A DNA stretch of 26,775 bases from Sphaeroforma sirkka (taxonomy: Eukaryota > Opisthokonta > Ichthyosporea > Ichthyophonida), in contig LUCW03000104.1 of assembly GCA_001586965.3 (NCBI GenBank), forward strand, positions 1 through 26,775, read 5' to 3'. Positions 1-9,989 of the stretch are shown one piece after another (the first letter of the stretch is position 1; the number at the start of each line of letters is the position of its first letter). The notes under the pieces were generated by a model, which did not search any database, was not told the origin of the DNA, and saw only the letters and a list, made by a program, of their open reading frames with translations. A program made the translations under genes and the position numbers.

Positions 1-1
1 A

Positions 2-1527
2 TACTTAACTGGACATGACAAGTGTTTCTTATATGCTAACACTTTGATATCTGTATACACTTACATTGGCTACAAAGTATCTGCAGCAGGGGTAGAAATT
101 GATCCTGGCAAGAAACAGTTTCTGTTGATTTATCAACACCAATTACTGGAAGAGATGTGAACTCTGTGTGTGGGTTTGTTAACTTCTTCTCGGATTCGGT
201 ACCGCATCTTTCTCATTACTTAAAGCCTTTCAGTCACCTACGGCTGCACAAAGGACCTTTGGGAAAGCTTTGGACTAAAGAATGTGATGATGCATTTAAA
301 CTAGTCAAAAGTAAAGTAATGGACGCACCCATCATGCAGTACCCTGTGGATGGTGTCCCATTCCAAGTAGCAACCGACGCTTCAGATCGAGCGGTAGGTG
401 GAGTGCTTTACCAAACGATAAATGGTAAACCGCGCTACATACAATTCTTTAGCAAGAGTTATAATAAGAGTCAACGGAATTACCCTACCGTTAAACAAGA
501 GCTCCTTGCTATAGTTACTGCGCTAAGACAGTTTAAAGACTACCTTTATGGAAGTTACTTTACTGTCGCCTGTGATCAAAAGTCTTTAACATACTTAAAA
601 GATATGAACCCTGATTCACAGTTGGTGAGCCGCTGGCATGACATTATTGCCAAGTTCGCTTTTAATATAACACACATTCCAGGAATACATAACCATCTTC
701 CTGACATGCTCTCTCGACTTGTGCCCGACTACCAGAAAACAGTCAAAGAGTTATTAGCAACCGATTGGATGCTAAATAAGAAATGGTTTAACCTCGCTCA
801 ATCACGATGGGGTCCATTTACTGTTGATATGTTCGCCGCAGAACATAACAAACAGGTTTCTGAATATAGGTCGTTGACTCATCCTAAAGGTGATGCATTT
901 CAGCTTGACTTATCAAAGCATAATGCGTGGGCTAACCCACCTTGTCAACTTATCGCACAGTTGTTAAATTATGTTAATATTACTAAATCTACCATTACGC
1001 TGTGTTGTCCCTTACGTAACTCCGACCCATGGATACGTGATTTAATTAATATGATTCAAGACGAACCTATTTATGTCGACCGTGAAACCGACACGTTCTT
1101 GTATCAGGGATCCTATTCTATTAAGAAGACGCCTTGGAAACACACCATTGTTTGTCGCATCGGTCCTGCAGGTACCACTAAGTGGAAACCCTCAACCGAA
1201 TTCTTAGCTAAACTAGAGGAGTCTAAAGAGTTTGAACAAAAGCTCAAGACTCGTACAACACATGCACCCAACAAGATTGCAGTCGAGGTAATGCCGATTG
1301 AAACGGCATTAGATCGTAAAAACATGGAACTAGCTAAGGCCATGGATCAAAGACTCAAAACTCTAAGAGAACCTGAAGCTCGCACTCAACTACTTAAAGC
1401 GCTGCTTAAAGAACAGCCAGGAGTTGCGAAACAACTGAAGAAGATACTTCAACAATCCAATGTTGTCAATTATGTATCTCAGGACTCTACCCTCAAATTA
1501 CTGAGGTGCCCTTTCCAACGGGACTAG
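2..1527 (+). CDS. B1 pol, partial: RT tail, RNase H, methyltransferase-like domain, integrase lead-in (one frameshift)
   Basis: The family B polyprotein enters from the left edge. Positions 2-118 read as the end of reverse transcriptase (KCFLYAN..., then GYKVSAAGVEIDPGKK). A frameshift at about 118-121 moves the frame to 121-1527. RNase H follows, with its acidic residues in ATDASD, KQELLAIV, ACDQKS and LPDMLSR. From about 820 comes a Dam-like/DIRS-like methyltransferase domain: VDMFAAEHN at 823-849, then NPPC at 934-945 where amino-methyltransferases have (D/N/S)PP(Y/F/W). A basic linker (1275-1500) is nearly identical to the linker before the B2 integrase. Upstream RT, protease and gag lie outside the window. 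Domain calls rest on visible motifs; enzymatic activity of the NPPC domain is doubtful. Confidence 0.85.
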
Positions 1528-2772
1528 ATTCAATCAATGGCGTTACCAGATCCATTTGGCAGAGGGCTCAGTGAGTTAAAATTGTATACATAATTTTAAC
1601 GCATCAGGCATATGGTATACTTATAAATGGCTATTGTTTACGGGGCTTGATCTTTGCGGCGCTGCGAAGAACCATACGTGAAGTATACGACGCTGTACTG
1701 ATTGCTTGAAAGAACCCAGATCAAACGGCGATGCGGTTGTTTTCCCTAAAAGTGTGACAGAGACCAACCGATGCGCCCAGTCATAATCGAGTTGGTTAAA
1801 CTCCCGCGGCCAGCATACTGGCGATGTATATCTATCATTTCACCAGCTGGGTACAACGCTGCCAATGCAAGACAAACACATCCACAAACGGTGGCAGAAT
1901 TATACTATGTCTTCCAACTGGTTTCCCCCCGGAGTACTATATTTCTGATAACATTGGTAAGGTTTGTACCGGTATTGGAGGCGCTTATATCATGTAGGCG
2001 CGGCCATGGTAGTGTTCCTTTACAGGCCCTCTCAGAGCGCAGGAACTGCAAATGGGACACGTCATAGGGCACCAAAAGAGCTCACGTACCGCACTGGAAC
2101 GACGTTGAGGATGCTGCTTGTATCATTTTGAGTAGGTTCAGACTCAGATGAATAGCCTGCATGGATCCTCAGAGCTGGGAACCTCCGTTTTATATTTCTT
2201 TGGCCGCTATACTGGTGGATTACAAGCAGCAGTTGTCAGGCTAGCCCACCAGGAAACAACACACTACCCCGTAGCTGCAGAGATCGAGCAGGAACGGTGC
2301 ATTTTACCCTGTTGCCTCAGGCGCACAAAAGAAATCATCCTACTTGGCCTTATGATGATGGAATAACACTGGAACATTATTCAGTTCAGAGTCAGGCGAT
2401 TACGTTAACATTTAAATCAGAGCACATCCAACGTTACACCGAGACTCTTCTAGACGATAGGACCCTTTTGTTATTTCCTGCATGTTAGGAAGGTGACGAT
2501 GCCCAGAGTGAATAACATTGATGTTCAAAAGCAATGATCTAAGCACTCCGTATCCCTACACTCCAGACTCTCATTCCAGCTCGCTGATTCCCTATTTGCC
2601 ACCTGCTTCCACACGTATTCGGCTTTCTGATCTGCTTACCAGTGCAGAGGTATTTCAAACCTGTGTGAGAACTTGGCCTTTGGCTGTGTACATACAAATA
2701 ATGACACATGGAGTGCCTGCATCAGGAAATGGTTACTGGACCAGATACTGACAGCGGTGGCATGAGTCTTGA
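1528..2772 (+). pseudogene. B1 integrase and chromodomain, decayed
   Basis: This stretch aligns throughout with the intact B2 integrase ORF on the other strand, but with many substitutions and indels, so no frame stays open for more than about 100 codons. Recognisable pieces are the Cys-pair region of the zinc-binding domain (about 1680-1730), the first catalytic block (about 1770-1800) and the C-terminal tail. The equivalent of the B2 stop codon is TGA at 2770-2772. Identity drops abruptly near 1490: the bases just upstream match B2 almost perfectly. Either this part is truly old, or it is a poorly corrected piece of assembly. Confidence 0.75.
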
Positions 2773-2898
2773 GACTCATTACATGGGCACTTCACTTACT
2801 CGATGGGAGTCATGGCCCGAACCGTTTTTTACTTTGGTTTCCTTTTCAATAGGTCAATATCTGTGTGCGTTCGTAGTTCCTAAAAGCTACCTGGACTG

Positions 2899-3498
2899 CT
2901 CTTAAAATGCGGCCTCCAGTCAGTCAAAATATCAAGATCAGTGTGAGATAATACATTTGGTTTTATTTGTATTTAGATAATTTATTTGGCTCTTTTTTTC
3001 CAATATTTCCAAGTGTTCCTAGATTCCTTTGATGGCTCCAATAGCCAGTATTTTGGTATGACTCATCTCTTGGACCTATTTGAGACATTTAGTAGATCAT
3101 GGATATTATACAAATGGGAATTTTATAATCTCGAACTACTAGATTTTAGTCCTCCCTTGTAGTCTCCGTCAATAAGTCTTTTCTTTTTTTAACTTTTCTT
3201 CAGATGGAACTTTATTTTATATCAGCTAATGTATTAGCATTGTATGTATGCCTATATTATTTACAAACAGAATGAAGTGAATTCAGCAGACACTTAGTAG
3301 CTACAAGTGAAAATTATTCAATAAAGAACAGCCTGGAGGTACGCCCTGTATGATCGAGGATATTTAAGACTCTTAACAAGGAGGCAGTCACGATCATTCT
3401 TACAGAAGCTACCACTGCTAAATCCCTAACTGGCTAAATTTATATTTTAAGATTTAATATAGTTTTCTGAAACCCTATTAGTTTCATCAGAATTTACA
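2899..3498 (+). repeat. Family B 3' LTR of B1 (diverged)
   Basis: It matches the family B LTRs at 12587-13188 (inverted) and 15222-15816 along its whole length, with roughly 80 percent identity and many indels by eye. It lies directly behind the B1 pol remnant, as a 3' LTR should. The 3' edge TTTACA at 3493-3498 matches the other copies. The 5' edge is blurred, and the TGTAG start seen in the others is mutated. An AATAAA polyadenylation-type signal near 3320 is conserved in all three copies. Confidence 0.8.
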
Positions 3499-3879
3499 GT
3501 TGGAGAGCTGTAGGGACGCCGTTTTTTTTCTAGGCTGGGTTCAGTAGAGAACTCTGAGGATGACTCACGTCGGACCCTAAGCCTTGGAAGGAGGTCTAGC
3601 TGCCATGGAAGGTCACTGGCGATCCGTGGAGTCACTAATAATTTGTAGGGCATCAGCTCGCCATCCTATATCTTAATTGACCTTCAAAAGGTAACCCAGA
3701 GTCTTCATCTTCGTCATCCCGACCAAACTAATAAATATTCATCATTACCGTTACAGCCTCCCACATCCCTGGCAGTGTTCATTGTCATATGAATGGGCAC
3801 CTCGAATAGTGATATCGTTCATAAAGTCTTGCGAGACTCTGAAGTTCACAAATTTGTATTTAATTATTTTAAATAAAAT
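3499..3879. other. Unassigned spacer between B1 and A1
   Basis: About 380 bases lie between the B1 3' LTR and the A1 5' LTR. I see no sustained ORF, repeat or RNA gene. A 68-codon minus-strand ORF overlapping its left half also runs into the LTR and looks like chance. The spacer lies inside the block of raised divergence. Confidence 0.4.
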
Positions 3880-4141
3880 TGTAGTCCAGAATACAAGTAC
3901 TTATATTTGTTGATTATTTTGGGTTTATTACAAGTTTGGAGTTATCAGAATATCCAATGCAAACTGGGTTTTAAAGTTTTACTTTACGGTTTTACAGCAC
4001 TTTTGACTAATGATGACTCTGTTTAAGTCCAAGTCATTTTAGGATTACTGTTTATAGCCGTTACTAATAGGTGAACCCCGGCGTCCCCTCCTGGGGAGGG
4101 AGAACGTTGAGACTCTGATTATCGCATGGCTTATGCTTACA
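3880..4141 (+). repeat. A1 5' LTR (diverged)
   Basis: It starts TGTAGTCCAG and ends GCTTACA, keeping the TG...CA ends. It is colinear with the 3' LTR at 12268-12517 but carries many substitutions and indels. The 12-bp hairpin and the TGACTCA-type block that are perfect in the other three family A LTRs are damaged here. The internal region it borders is nearly identical to A2 beyond about 4,500, so the divergence is local. Confidence 0.85.
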
Positions 4142-5449
4142 TTTTAACTTACCATAGAAGTTGTTAGTTTGTAGTGATTACAGGAAGCTACAGAATAGAA
4201 TTAGTCAGTAACTGGCTAGCTTTATATTTTTTTGTTATTAAAAACAACAGGTGAAAACAAAAGTACGAACAAAGAGAATGTCGCATCAAAATGAACGATT
4301 TGAATTATCGAACGGTTTAGATTGGATTGAACATTTGGGTATTAACGACGTGTGGACGACGAGGATGAAGAAAAGAATCTACTAATACACGTGAACCCGA
4401 AGGCGGAACATTCTGATACAATCAAAACCCAGAACATTAACCAGGGGTCAACAAGAGAAAGTCTCACGACGATCAAATGACGAAATCAGACAATCAGTTA
4501 GAATCCACAGATAAGTAGAAGTCATGGCCAGTGAGTACAGAGTGGAAGAGTTGTTTTCAGTGTGAGACAAGTACAAATCGTATTACAAGCTAATGAGCTT
4601 AAATAATTATTTAAGAAGTTGTTAGAAGAAAGTTCTTTAGGATCCACAGTAGTAGCAAGTAGAGATGGGAGATGTACATGGTTAGTACAAGACTCAGTTA
4701 GTACGATGACGCAAAGAATCAGCTGGCATACTAGATTATTTTACAAAGTTTTCAGAATGGGATATTAGGAAGCATACAGAGACACAAGTAAGCACCTGTG
4801 AGTTATTAGGAGCATATAAGGGTGTAGGGGCGCACATAACACGAACGATGCAAGTAAATACAAGGTTAAATTGTGAAAATGATATGCGAACACACTCAAA
4901 TCACTAGAACTTCCAGATAAATCAGGTCAACGGAGAGGATCAACAGTATGCACAGAAGGTGTGGTTGACGGCAGCTTAGTTTAGGAGTGCAATAACGAGC
5001 AATCGTTCTTAGATCAAAAGAAGCATATTCCAACAACCGCAACAGCACATGACACAAGGACATCACGGAGTAAGAAAAGAGTAAAGAGAGGAGCGATGAG
5101 GGAAGTTCCCAACAGGGTCCTGCGAATAGGCCGTCATTAGGCCGGAGTAAGAGCTGGCGAAGGAGTAGAACAAGAAGTGGCTCCGACTAATGAGGCACTC
5201 AACCATATGTTATTGTGGGATGAAAGTAAGACAGCTGGTAGTGTTAGAGTATATAGACTATCACACTACTTATGTTAGTGTAGGAAATAAAACAGTCACG
5301 AGGGAACCCACGAGTTCCTCGGAGATCGATGTCGAGACGTTATGTGTTTGAAGGATGAAATTTAATAGAAAATGGATATTTATATTCAGTACTCTATCAG
5401 TTCATTCGCACACATTTCTAGTTCTCCATTGACAAACAACTCACCAACC
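4142..5449 (+). other. A1 5' leader (untranslated region upstream of gag)
   Basis: About 1.3 kb separates the 5' LTR from the gag start, with no long ORF in any frame. It matches the A2 leader (24760-25808 inverted), with moderate divergence up to about 4,450 and near identity afterwards. A1 keeps roughly 245 bases (about 5226-5470) that A2 lacks. The first bases after the LTR, shared by both copies, do not begin with TGG and show no evident tRNA-primer site. Confidence 0.6.
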
Positions 5450-7692
5450 ATGTCCTACCCCGCCAAAGTCGTAGACAGCAACTCTTGAATCCTGAGCGCC
5501 GCAAGGAAGATGATATCGACCGACGTGGAACTAAACGTCGTCAGTCCCATACGGAACGCTCCGCTCCGCACTCAGGTCAGGCTCTGGAGGGGCAACAACA
5601 GACACATCTTGGGGCTCCACACATTATTTCCGCGGACGACAAGCAGCCACCAACAGCAAACAAAAATGGACCTGCACAATCTGACGAGGATGTCATATTC
5701 GAGGGTGAGACCAAGGAAGTACCCGACCTGCGTGCGGACAGTAGTCAGACTTTTATTGGTGAACAGGTAGCCAGTGAAGGGCTGTCCCTCGTTCGTCTCA
5801 GGGATACTCCAGGGGCCTTATTTCCCAGTAATGACCCACCACGCCTCCCACCTAACAAGCGGAGGCGTCACCGGAACCATACCAACAACAAGGAAACGGC
5901 ACGGGAACAATCGTCAGCTCAGAAACTCACGGAGCTGATGACACAACAGCAGTCTCTCTTTGAAAAATACGAACAGAGGTTACAGCGCATAAACGCCGGA
6001 CGAACTACAATAGGGCCGGCCGCTAAGGAGAGTTCTTCTGACGCACACGAACGGGTACAGGCAGTACCAGAGGACGAAGACAACCCTACCTTCCGAATTC
6101 AAGGCTGTGAGCGTCCGTTTTATGGACTTGGGTACAAATCACCAGGGTCAGAGGACAGTTCAACCGAGGAGGATGATACTCTGTCTGCCAGTGAGAACAC
6201 ACCAACTTTTCAAGAGTTCGCACATGAACAAGTATTGGCCAGACAGAATCCTCAAGGTAAGCAGGCGGTGAAGAATAGACAGGACCGATTAAGTACGAAC
6301 CTGCGCCAACAACAGCAACGTCAGTGGGGCGAGAAAGAAGCGCCCAGTGAATATGTACAGACACCTAAACGACAAGAGAAGGAGACAACAGTGCCTCCGC
6401 CCACACCGGCTAGTATCGAGAAAAGGCGACAGGCGCTACACGCACGGATACTACAGTTAAGTGACGAGCTATGCCAAGCAATCGAGGAGAATAACACGGC
6501 TCGAGCTGAAGCTCTTCGGGGCGTGATTGAGACACTTCGAGCTACATTAGAGTCCCGACCGGTAGAGAAGCGTCCCGTACCTTCACCACGTACGTGGCCT
6601 GATTGGCCGTCGAACAGATACTACCTACATGATATTATGGAACGGGACACAAGAGGGCTCTCCTCGAGGCGTTCAAGAACGCACAAATCGCAGGGCTGGA
6701 CGAGAGTTGGAACCTTGCATGGTTTCATAAGGTACTATCTTACTTCAAGACGGAGAAGTCAACGCTGGACTACATCCGCGACAACTCTGAACGGTTGAAG
6801 ACATGCACACCTCAACTACAGATCGAACAGATCTGTTCGCACGAAACACAAGCCACTGTCGATCCGCGTTTCGCAAGTTAGCCAAGGGCCAAAGTCGGAA
6901 CATGCACACTCCTCTTATGGAACAAATGACACAGCTCATGGAGAACCACAGGAGGGCACGTGAACGGTGCCAGACAGATGCCGACTTCCAACAGAATTTA
7001 GTGAACCACTGCATTGTACAACTGTTAGAAGAAGCTCTCAACGGCCGTGTACGTATGAACGTACTCTACAGTTGCATCCCAAATGGCAACTGATGGAGAC
7101 ACACGAGCTTATACAGCTGTTGAGCCCTGACATTCAGGATGCACAGCAACGTACGACAGCACGTTTCCAGGGTCGCAACAACCGCGAGGGCCCGACGACC
7201 AATGGAAGTCGCGACCACACCAATAGCCGCCCCAACCTACAGACGAGTAGACGACAAACGCAGAATTGGACTCAACGGCCCCAACCTACGGTACCAACGA
7301 CTTGTGCGGGGTGCCAGGCACAGGCGCCACCAGGTGGTAGGCACATCCCACGGTGTCATCATTTCAGGGCGTCGCAAGCGGTGAGCGCAGAGGGTCGGGC
7401 AAGGCTATACGACAACAACCGTCCTTTGAGGGACGTACAATCGGTACACAGACCGTCCACAACGTCAACCGCAGGACAGGGGCAGAATACATCCCAGACT
7501 AGAGACGTAGTTACAATACGTCCGACGCCTCAAGTACAGGTGAATGCGATTACACAGGACGAAGACTTGGCTCCACCATCAAGCTACAGAGATTCATATC
7601 AACACGATCCTTTACGAAGACTTCGAGCACATGACGTCAACACCAAACCACACCTATGACACGTGGGAGTCGGTAGCCGATCATGCATGAGA
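5450..7692 (+). pseudogene. A1 gag, frameshifted
   Basis: This is the structural (capsid/nucleocapsid) protein gene. Comparison with A2 places the start at the ATG at 5450-5452 (context ACCATG). One base is missing at about 5481, so the long frame 5485-6798 opens downstream. The N-terminal part is charged, Gln-rich and low in complexity. A helical, coiled-coil-like stretch rich in Glu, Arg and Leu lies around 6415-6570. A second shift near 6650 moves the frame, and the capsid-like part continues in other frames. A zinc-knuckle-like motif lies at 7303-7365 with spacing C-X2-C-X9-H-X3-C, longer than the usual C-X2-C-X4-H-X4-C. The A2 gag stop corresponds to about 7690. Assignment rests on position and the zinc motif; gag sequences diverge quickly. 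Confidence 0.7.
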
Positions 7693-7700
7693 GGTGATGG

Positions 7701-9161
7701 GTGTCTGAGTCGGATAGGAGCTTCATATTTGTTACCACGATTGGAGCAGTGATGGCAATACAAGACCCATTGCTGACGTCAGACAACCGAGTCTATATTC
7801 AAGTACAAATCAACGGACGTACGTTCAAAGCCTTGATAGACACGGGAGCAAATAGAAGTTGTATCTCACAGACATCCGCAGACCTCCTTGGCCGACCAAT
7901 AACTCCGGCACCACCTGGGTCATTTATATATTTAGCTGACAAGGCGGTGCGAACTCCTCGACTGGGGACGACGGAAGTGGTACCTATAAGGTACGGTACC
8001 AGAATTATCGACGGTTCATTAGAATTGATGAACTTGCCGACGGGTATAGATGTTATAGTGGGGCAAGATATGTTGAAAGGCTTGGGCCTATACATAGGCG
8101 GTATCCAATCGCCACTTGCACCAATAGACCCCACAGAACTAGAAGAGCTCCTCGAACCCATACCACGCCGACAGGCACCTAACACGACGGAACCCGTCGA
8201 TGTACGCGAACGGTTGGCACAGGATTTGGAAGCCAATGCGAAAATTGCCGACAACGCGCGCTGTCGTCTGGAAGGGAGTGAGGTAACCATCCCAGTAACC
8301 CATGAACAAGCGTTGCAGATGCGGCGATCGGCGCGTAACTTCGTATCCGATCGATGGCTCCCCTATGTGGATGAACAAGTGAAGAAGTGGTTGACGGATT
8401 TGGTGATCACGAAACGAACGACACCAACGACTGTTAATCTTCCTCTCCTTGCGGTACCGACATTCGATGCGGAAGGCAACGTCAAGAAGGTACGCGTGTG
8501 TTTAGACATGCGTGCCGTTAACGCGCTTATTCCTGGTGACCAGTTCCTGATCCCCAAGGTCAACGAACTCATATCTCGCCTCAAGAGTAAGAAGTACTAC
8601 ACGACGCTGGACATATCGGCTGCATACCACAGGCTGCCCATCCATCCAGACTCACAATACTTATTTAGTTTTACACACGAACGTTATCAGTACTCGTTCA
8701 CATCAGCACCGTTCGGTCTTCATGTACTCACGCAGCAGTTCCAACGTACCTTGAGTACAATACTTGATGGCTTACCGGTTCACCACTATATCGATGACAT
8801 AGTTATCGCCAGTGACGGTTACGACGAACACGTTAGGACGGTGCAGAAGGTGATACAACGCTTAACATACCACAGTTTTAAGCTTAACCCTGCCAAGTGC
8901 CACTTCGCTATCTCCGAAGTCATGATCCTAGGGAAGAAAGTATCGGCACAAGGCATTGACATTGACCATGAAAAGCAGGCCAAGCTGATCGACTGGCCCA
9001 CATCACTACGATACAAAGATATAGCCTCGGCGTTGGGTTTAGCAAATTACCTCCACGAACATCTGCCTAATTTCGCGAACACGGTTGCACCCTTGCGCGA
9101 ATTTTGCAAACTCAAACCAAAGGAGTTGATAGGTGATCGTTGGGAGGAGAGACATGCATAG
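7701..9161 (+). CDS. A1 protease-reverse transcriptase segment of pol
   Basis: This 486-codon ORF is the front of pol. The aspartic protease has LIDTGAN (DTGA at residues 47-50) and the later IDVIVGQDML flap-side motif. Reverse transcriptase follows from about residue 200: VCLDMRAVN, LDISAAYHRLP (first catalytic Asp), SAPFGLH, then the YIDD box at residues 363-366 (around 8788-8799), and the thumb. Both enzymes look complete. The ORF ends at TAG 9159-9161 inside the connection to RNase H; A2 has CAG (Gln) there, so this is a nonsense change private to A1. The listed start is a GTG and only marks the open frame: translation normally comes from a Gag-Pol fusion. In A2 the gag stop and this frame are in phase. 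Confidence 0.88.
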   Translation: MSESDRSFIFVTTIGAVMAIQDPLLTSDNRVYIQVQINGRTFKALIDTGANRSCISQTSADLLGRPITPAPPGSFIYLADKAVRTPRLGTTEVVPIRYGTRIIDGSLELMNLPTGIDVIVGQDMLKGLGLYIGGIQSPLAPIDPTELEELLEPIPRRQAPNTTEPVDVRERLAQDLEANAKIADNARCRLEGSEVTIPVTHEQALQMRRSARNFVSDRWLPYVDEQVKKWLTDLVITKRTTPTTVNLPLLAVPTFDAEGNVKKVRVCLDMRAVNALIPGDQFLIPKVNELISRLKSKKYYTTLDISAAYHRLPIHPDSQYLFSFTHERYQYSFTSAPFGLHVLTQQFQRTLSTILDGLPVHHYIDDIVIASDGYDEHVRTVQKVIQRLTYHSFKLNPAKCHFAISEVMILGKKVSAQGIDIDHEKQAKLIDWPTSLRYKDIASALGLANYLHEHLPNFANTVAPLREFCKLKPKELIGDRWEERHA

Positions 9162-9566
9162 GCGTGGCAGGCAATGAAGGACGCAGTGGTGAATGCTGTG
9201 GCGTTACACTTTCCGGTCGACGGCATTCCTCTGAACTTGGAAACCGACGCTAGCGATTACGGTTTAGGGGAGCGCTATTCCAATGGGTCAACGGTAAGAA
9301 ACATTACTTAATGTTCTTTAGTAAGACTCTGAACCATGCGCAACAGAACTACGCCACACCTATGAAGGAGTTACTGGCATTGGTATATGGACTGACACAT
9401 TTCAGGGAATACTTGGATGGGCAACGGTTTGCGGTCTTCACGGACCACAAGGCCCTTGTGTGTATATGAACACACAGCTCAAGCTTAATCCGATGCTTCA
9501 GAGAGATGGCATCATATCATCGCGCCATTCAACTTTACCATATCGCATATACCAGGAGAGACAAAT
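9162..9566 (+). pseudogene. A1 RNase H domain, broken by frameshifts
   Basis: RNase H motifs follow the premature stop in shifting frames: ETDASD (about 9240-9257), MKELLALV (about 9364), FTDHKALV (about 9436), and LPDMLSR at the start of the next segment. Three disruptions can be seen. A missing G in the run near 9267 is shared with A2. A TG dinucleotide expansion lies near 9458 and an AG expansion near 9502; A2 instead has its own CA expansion nearby. All three are in simple runs, so they could be real slippage mutations or sequencing error. Confidence 0.75.
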
Positions 9567-9989
9567 GTGCTCCCGGACATGTTAAGTAGAGTACACGAGG
9601 GGACAGCGGAGCAGGACGAACTCGAAATAATGTATACAGACGGCTGGCAGTTATTCCCTAGTTACTTTGAACAAGCGCAACAACACTTTGGACCGAATGA
9701 CATAGATGTATTTGCGGACCCAACCAACGCTCAGCTTCCTCGGTTCTGGACGAAGGATGATGGGGAAGGAGCGTTTGCCCACGACTGGTCGATAGTCGAT
9801 GGATGGATGAACCCGCCTTGGGAACAGATACACAGGATGTTACGCAAGATACGAGCCGACGGCGCACGGGCCACAGTATGTCTACCATGGGTACCAAGAG
9901 CACCATGGTTCGACCTGTTCAAGCAGTTATTGCAGACAGAACCGGTGCTGGATACCACGGACACCACACACGTTCCTCAAGTACGCTAA
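9567..9989 (+). CDS. A1 methyltransferase-like domain of pol
   Basis: This open segment starts with the last RNase H motif (LPDMLSR) and continues into a domain of about 100 residues with IDVFADPTN, a QLPRFW block, HDW, and WMNPPW (NPPW at 9810-9821), then WVPRAPWFDLF. The order resembles Dam-type N6-adenine methyltransferases and the domain between RNase H and the recombinase in DIRS retrotransposons. NPPW fits the catalytic (D/N/S)PP(Y/F/W) motif. Activity is inferred, not shown. A one-base insertion near 9952 relative to A2 ends the frame early. Confidence 0.8.
   Translation: MLPDMLSRVHEGTAEQDELEIMYTDGWQLFPSYFEQAQQHFGPNDIDVFADPTNAQLPRFWTKDDGEGAFAHDWSIVDGWMNPPWEQIHRMLRKIRADGARATVCLPWVPRAPWFDLFKQLLQTEPVLDTTDTTHVPQVR

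Noticed and set aside
1771..2905. Series of 60-100 codon plus-strand ORFs
   Set aside because: They are fragments of the decayed B1 integrase in mixed frames, not separate genes.
7799..8290. 163-codon minus-strand ORF opposite the A1 protease-RT
   Set aside because: It is a shadow of the coding strand; the motifs of protease and RT are on the plus strand.
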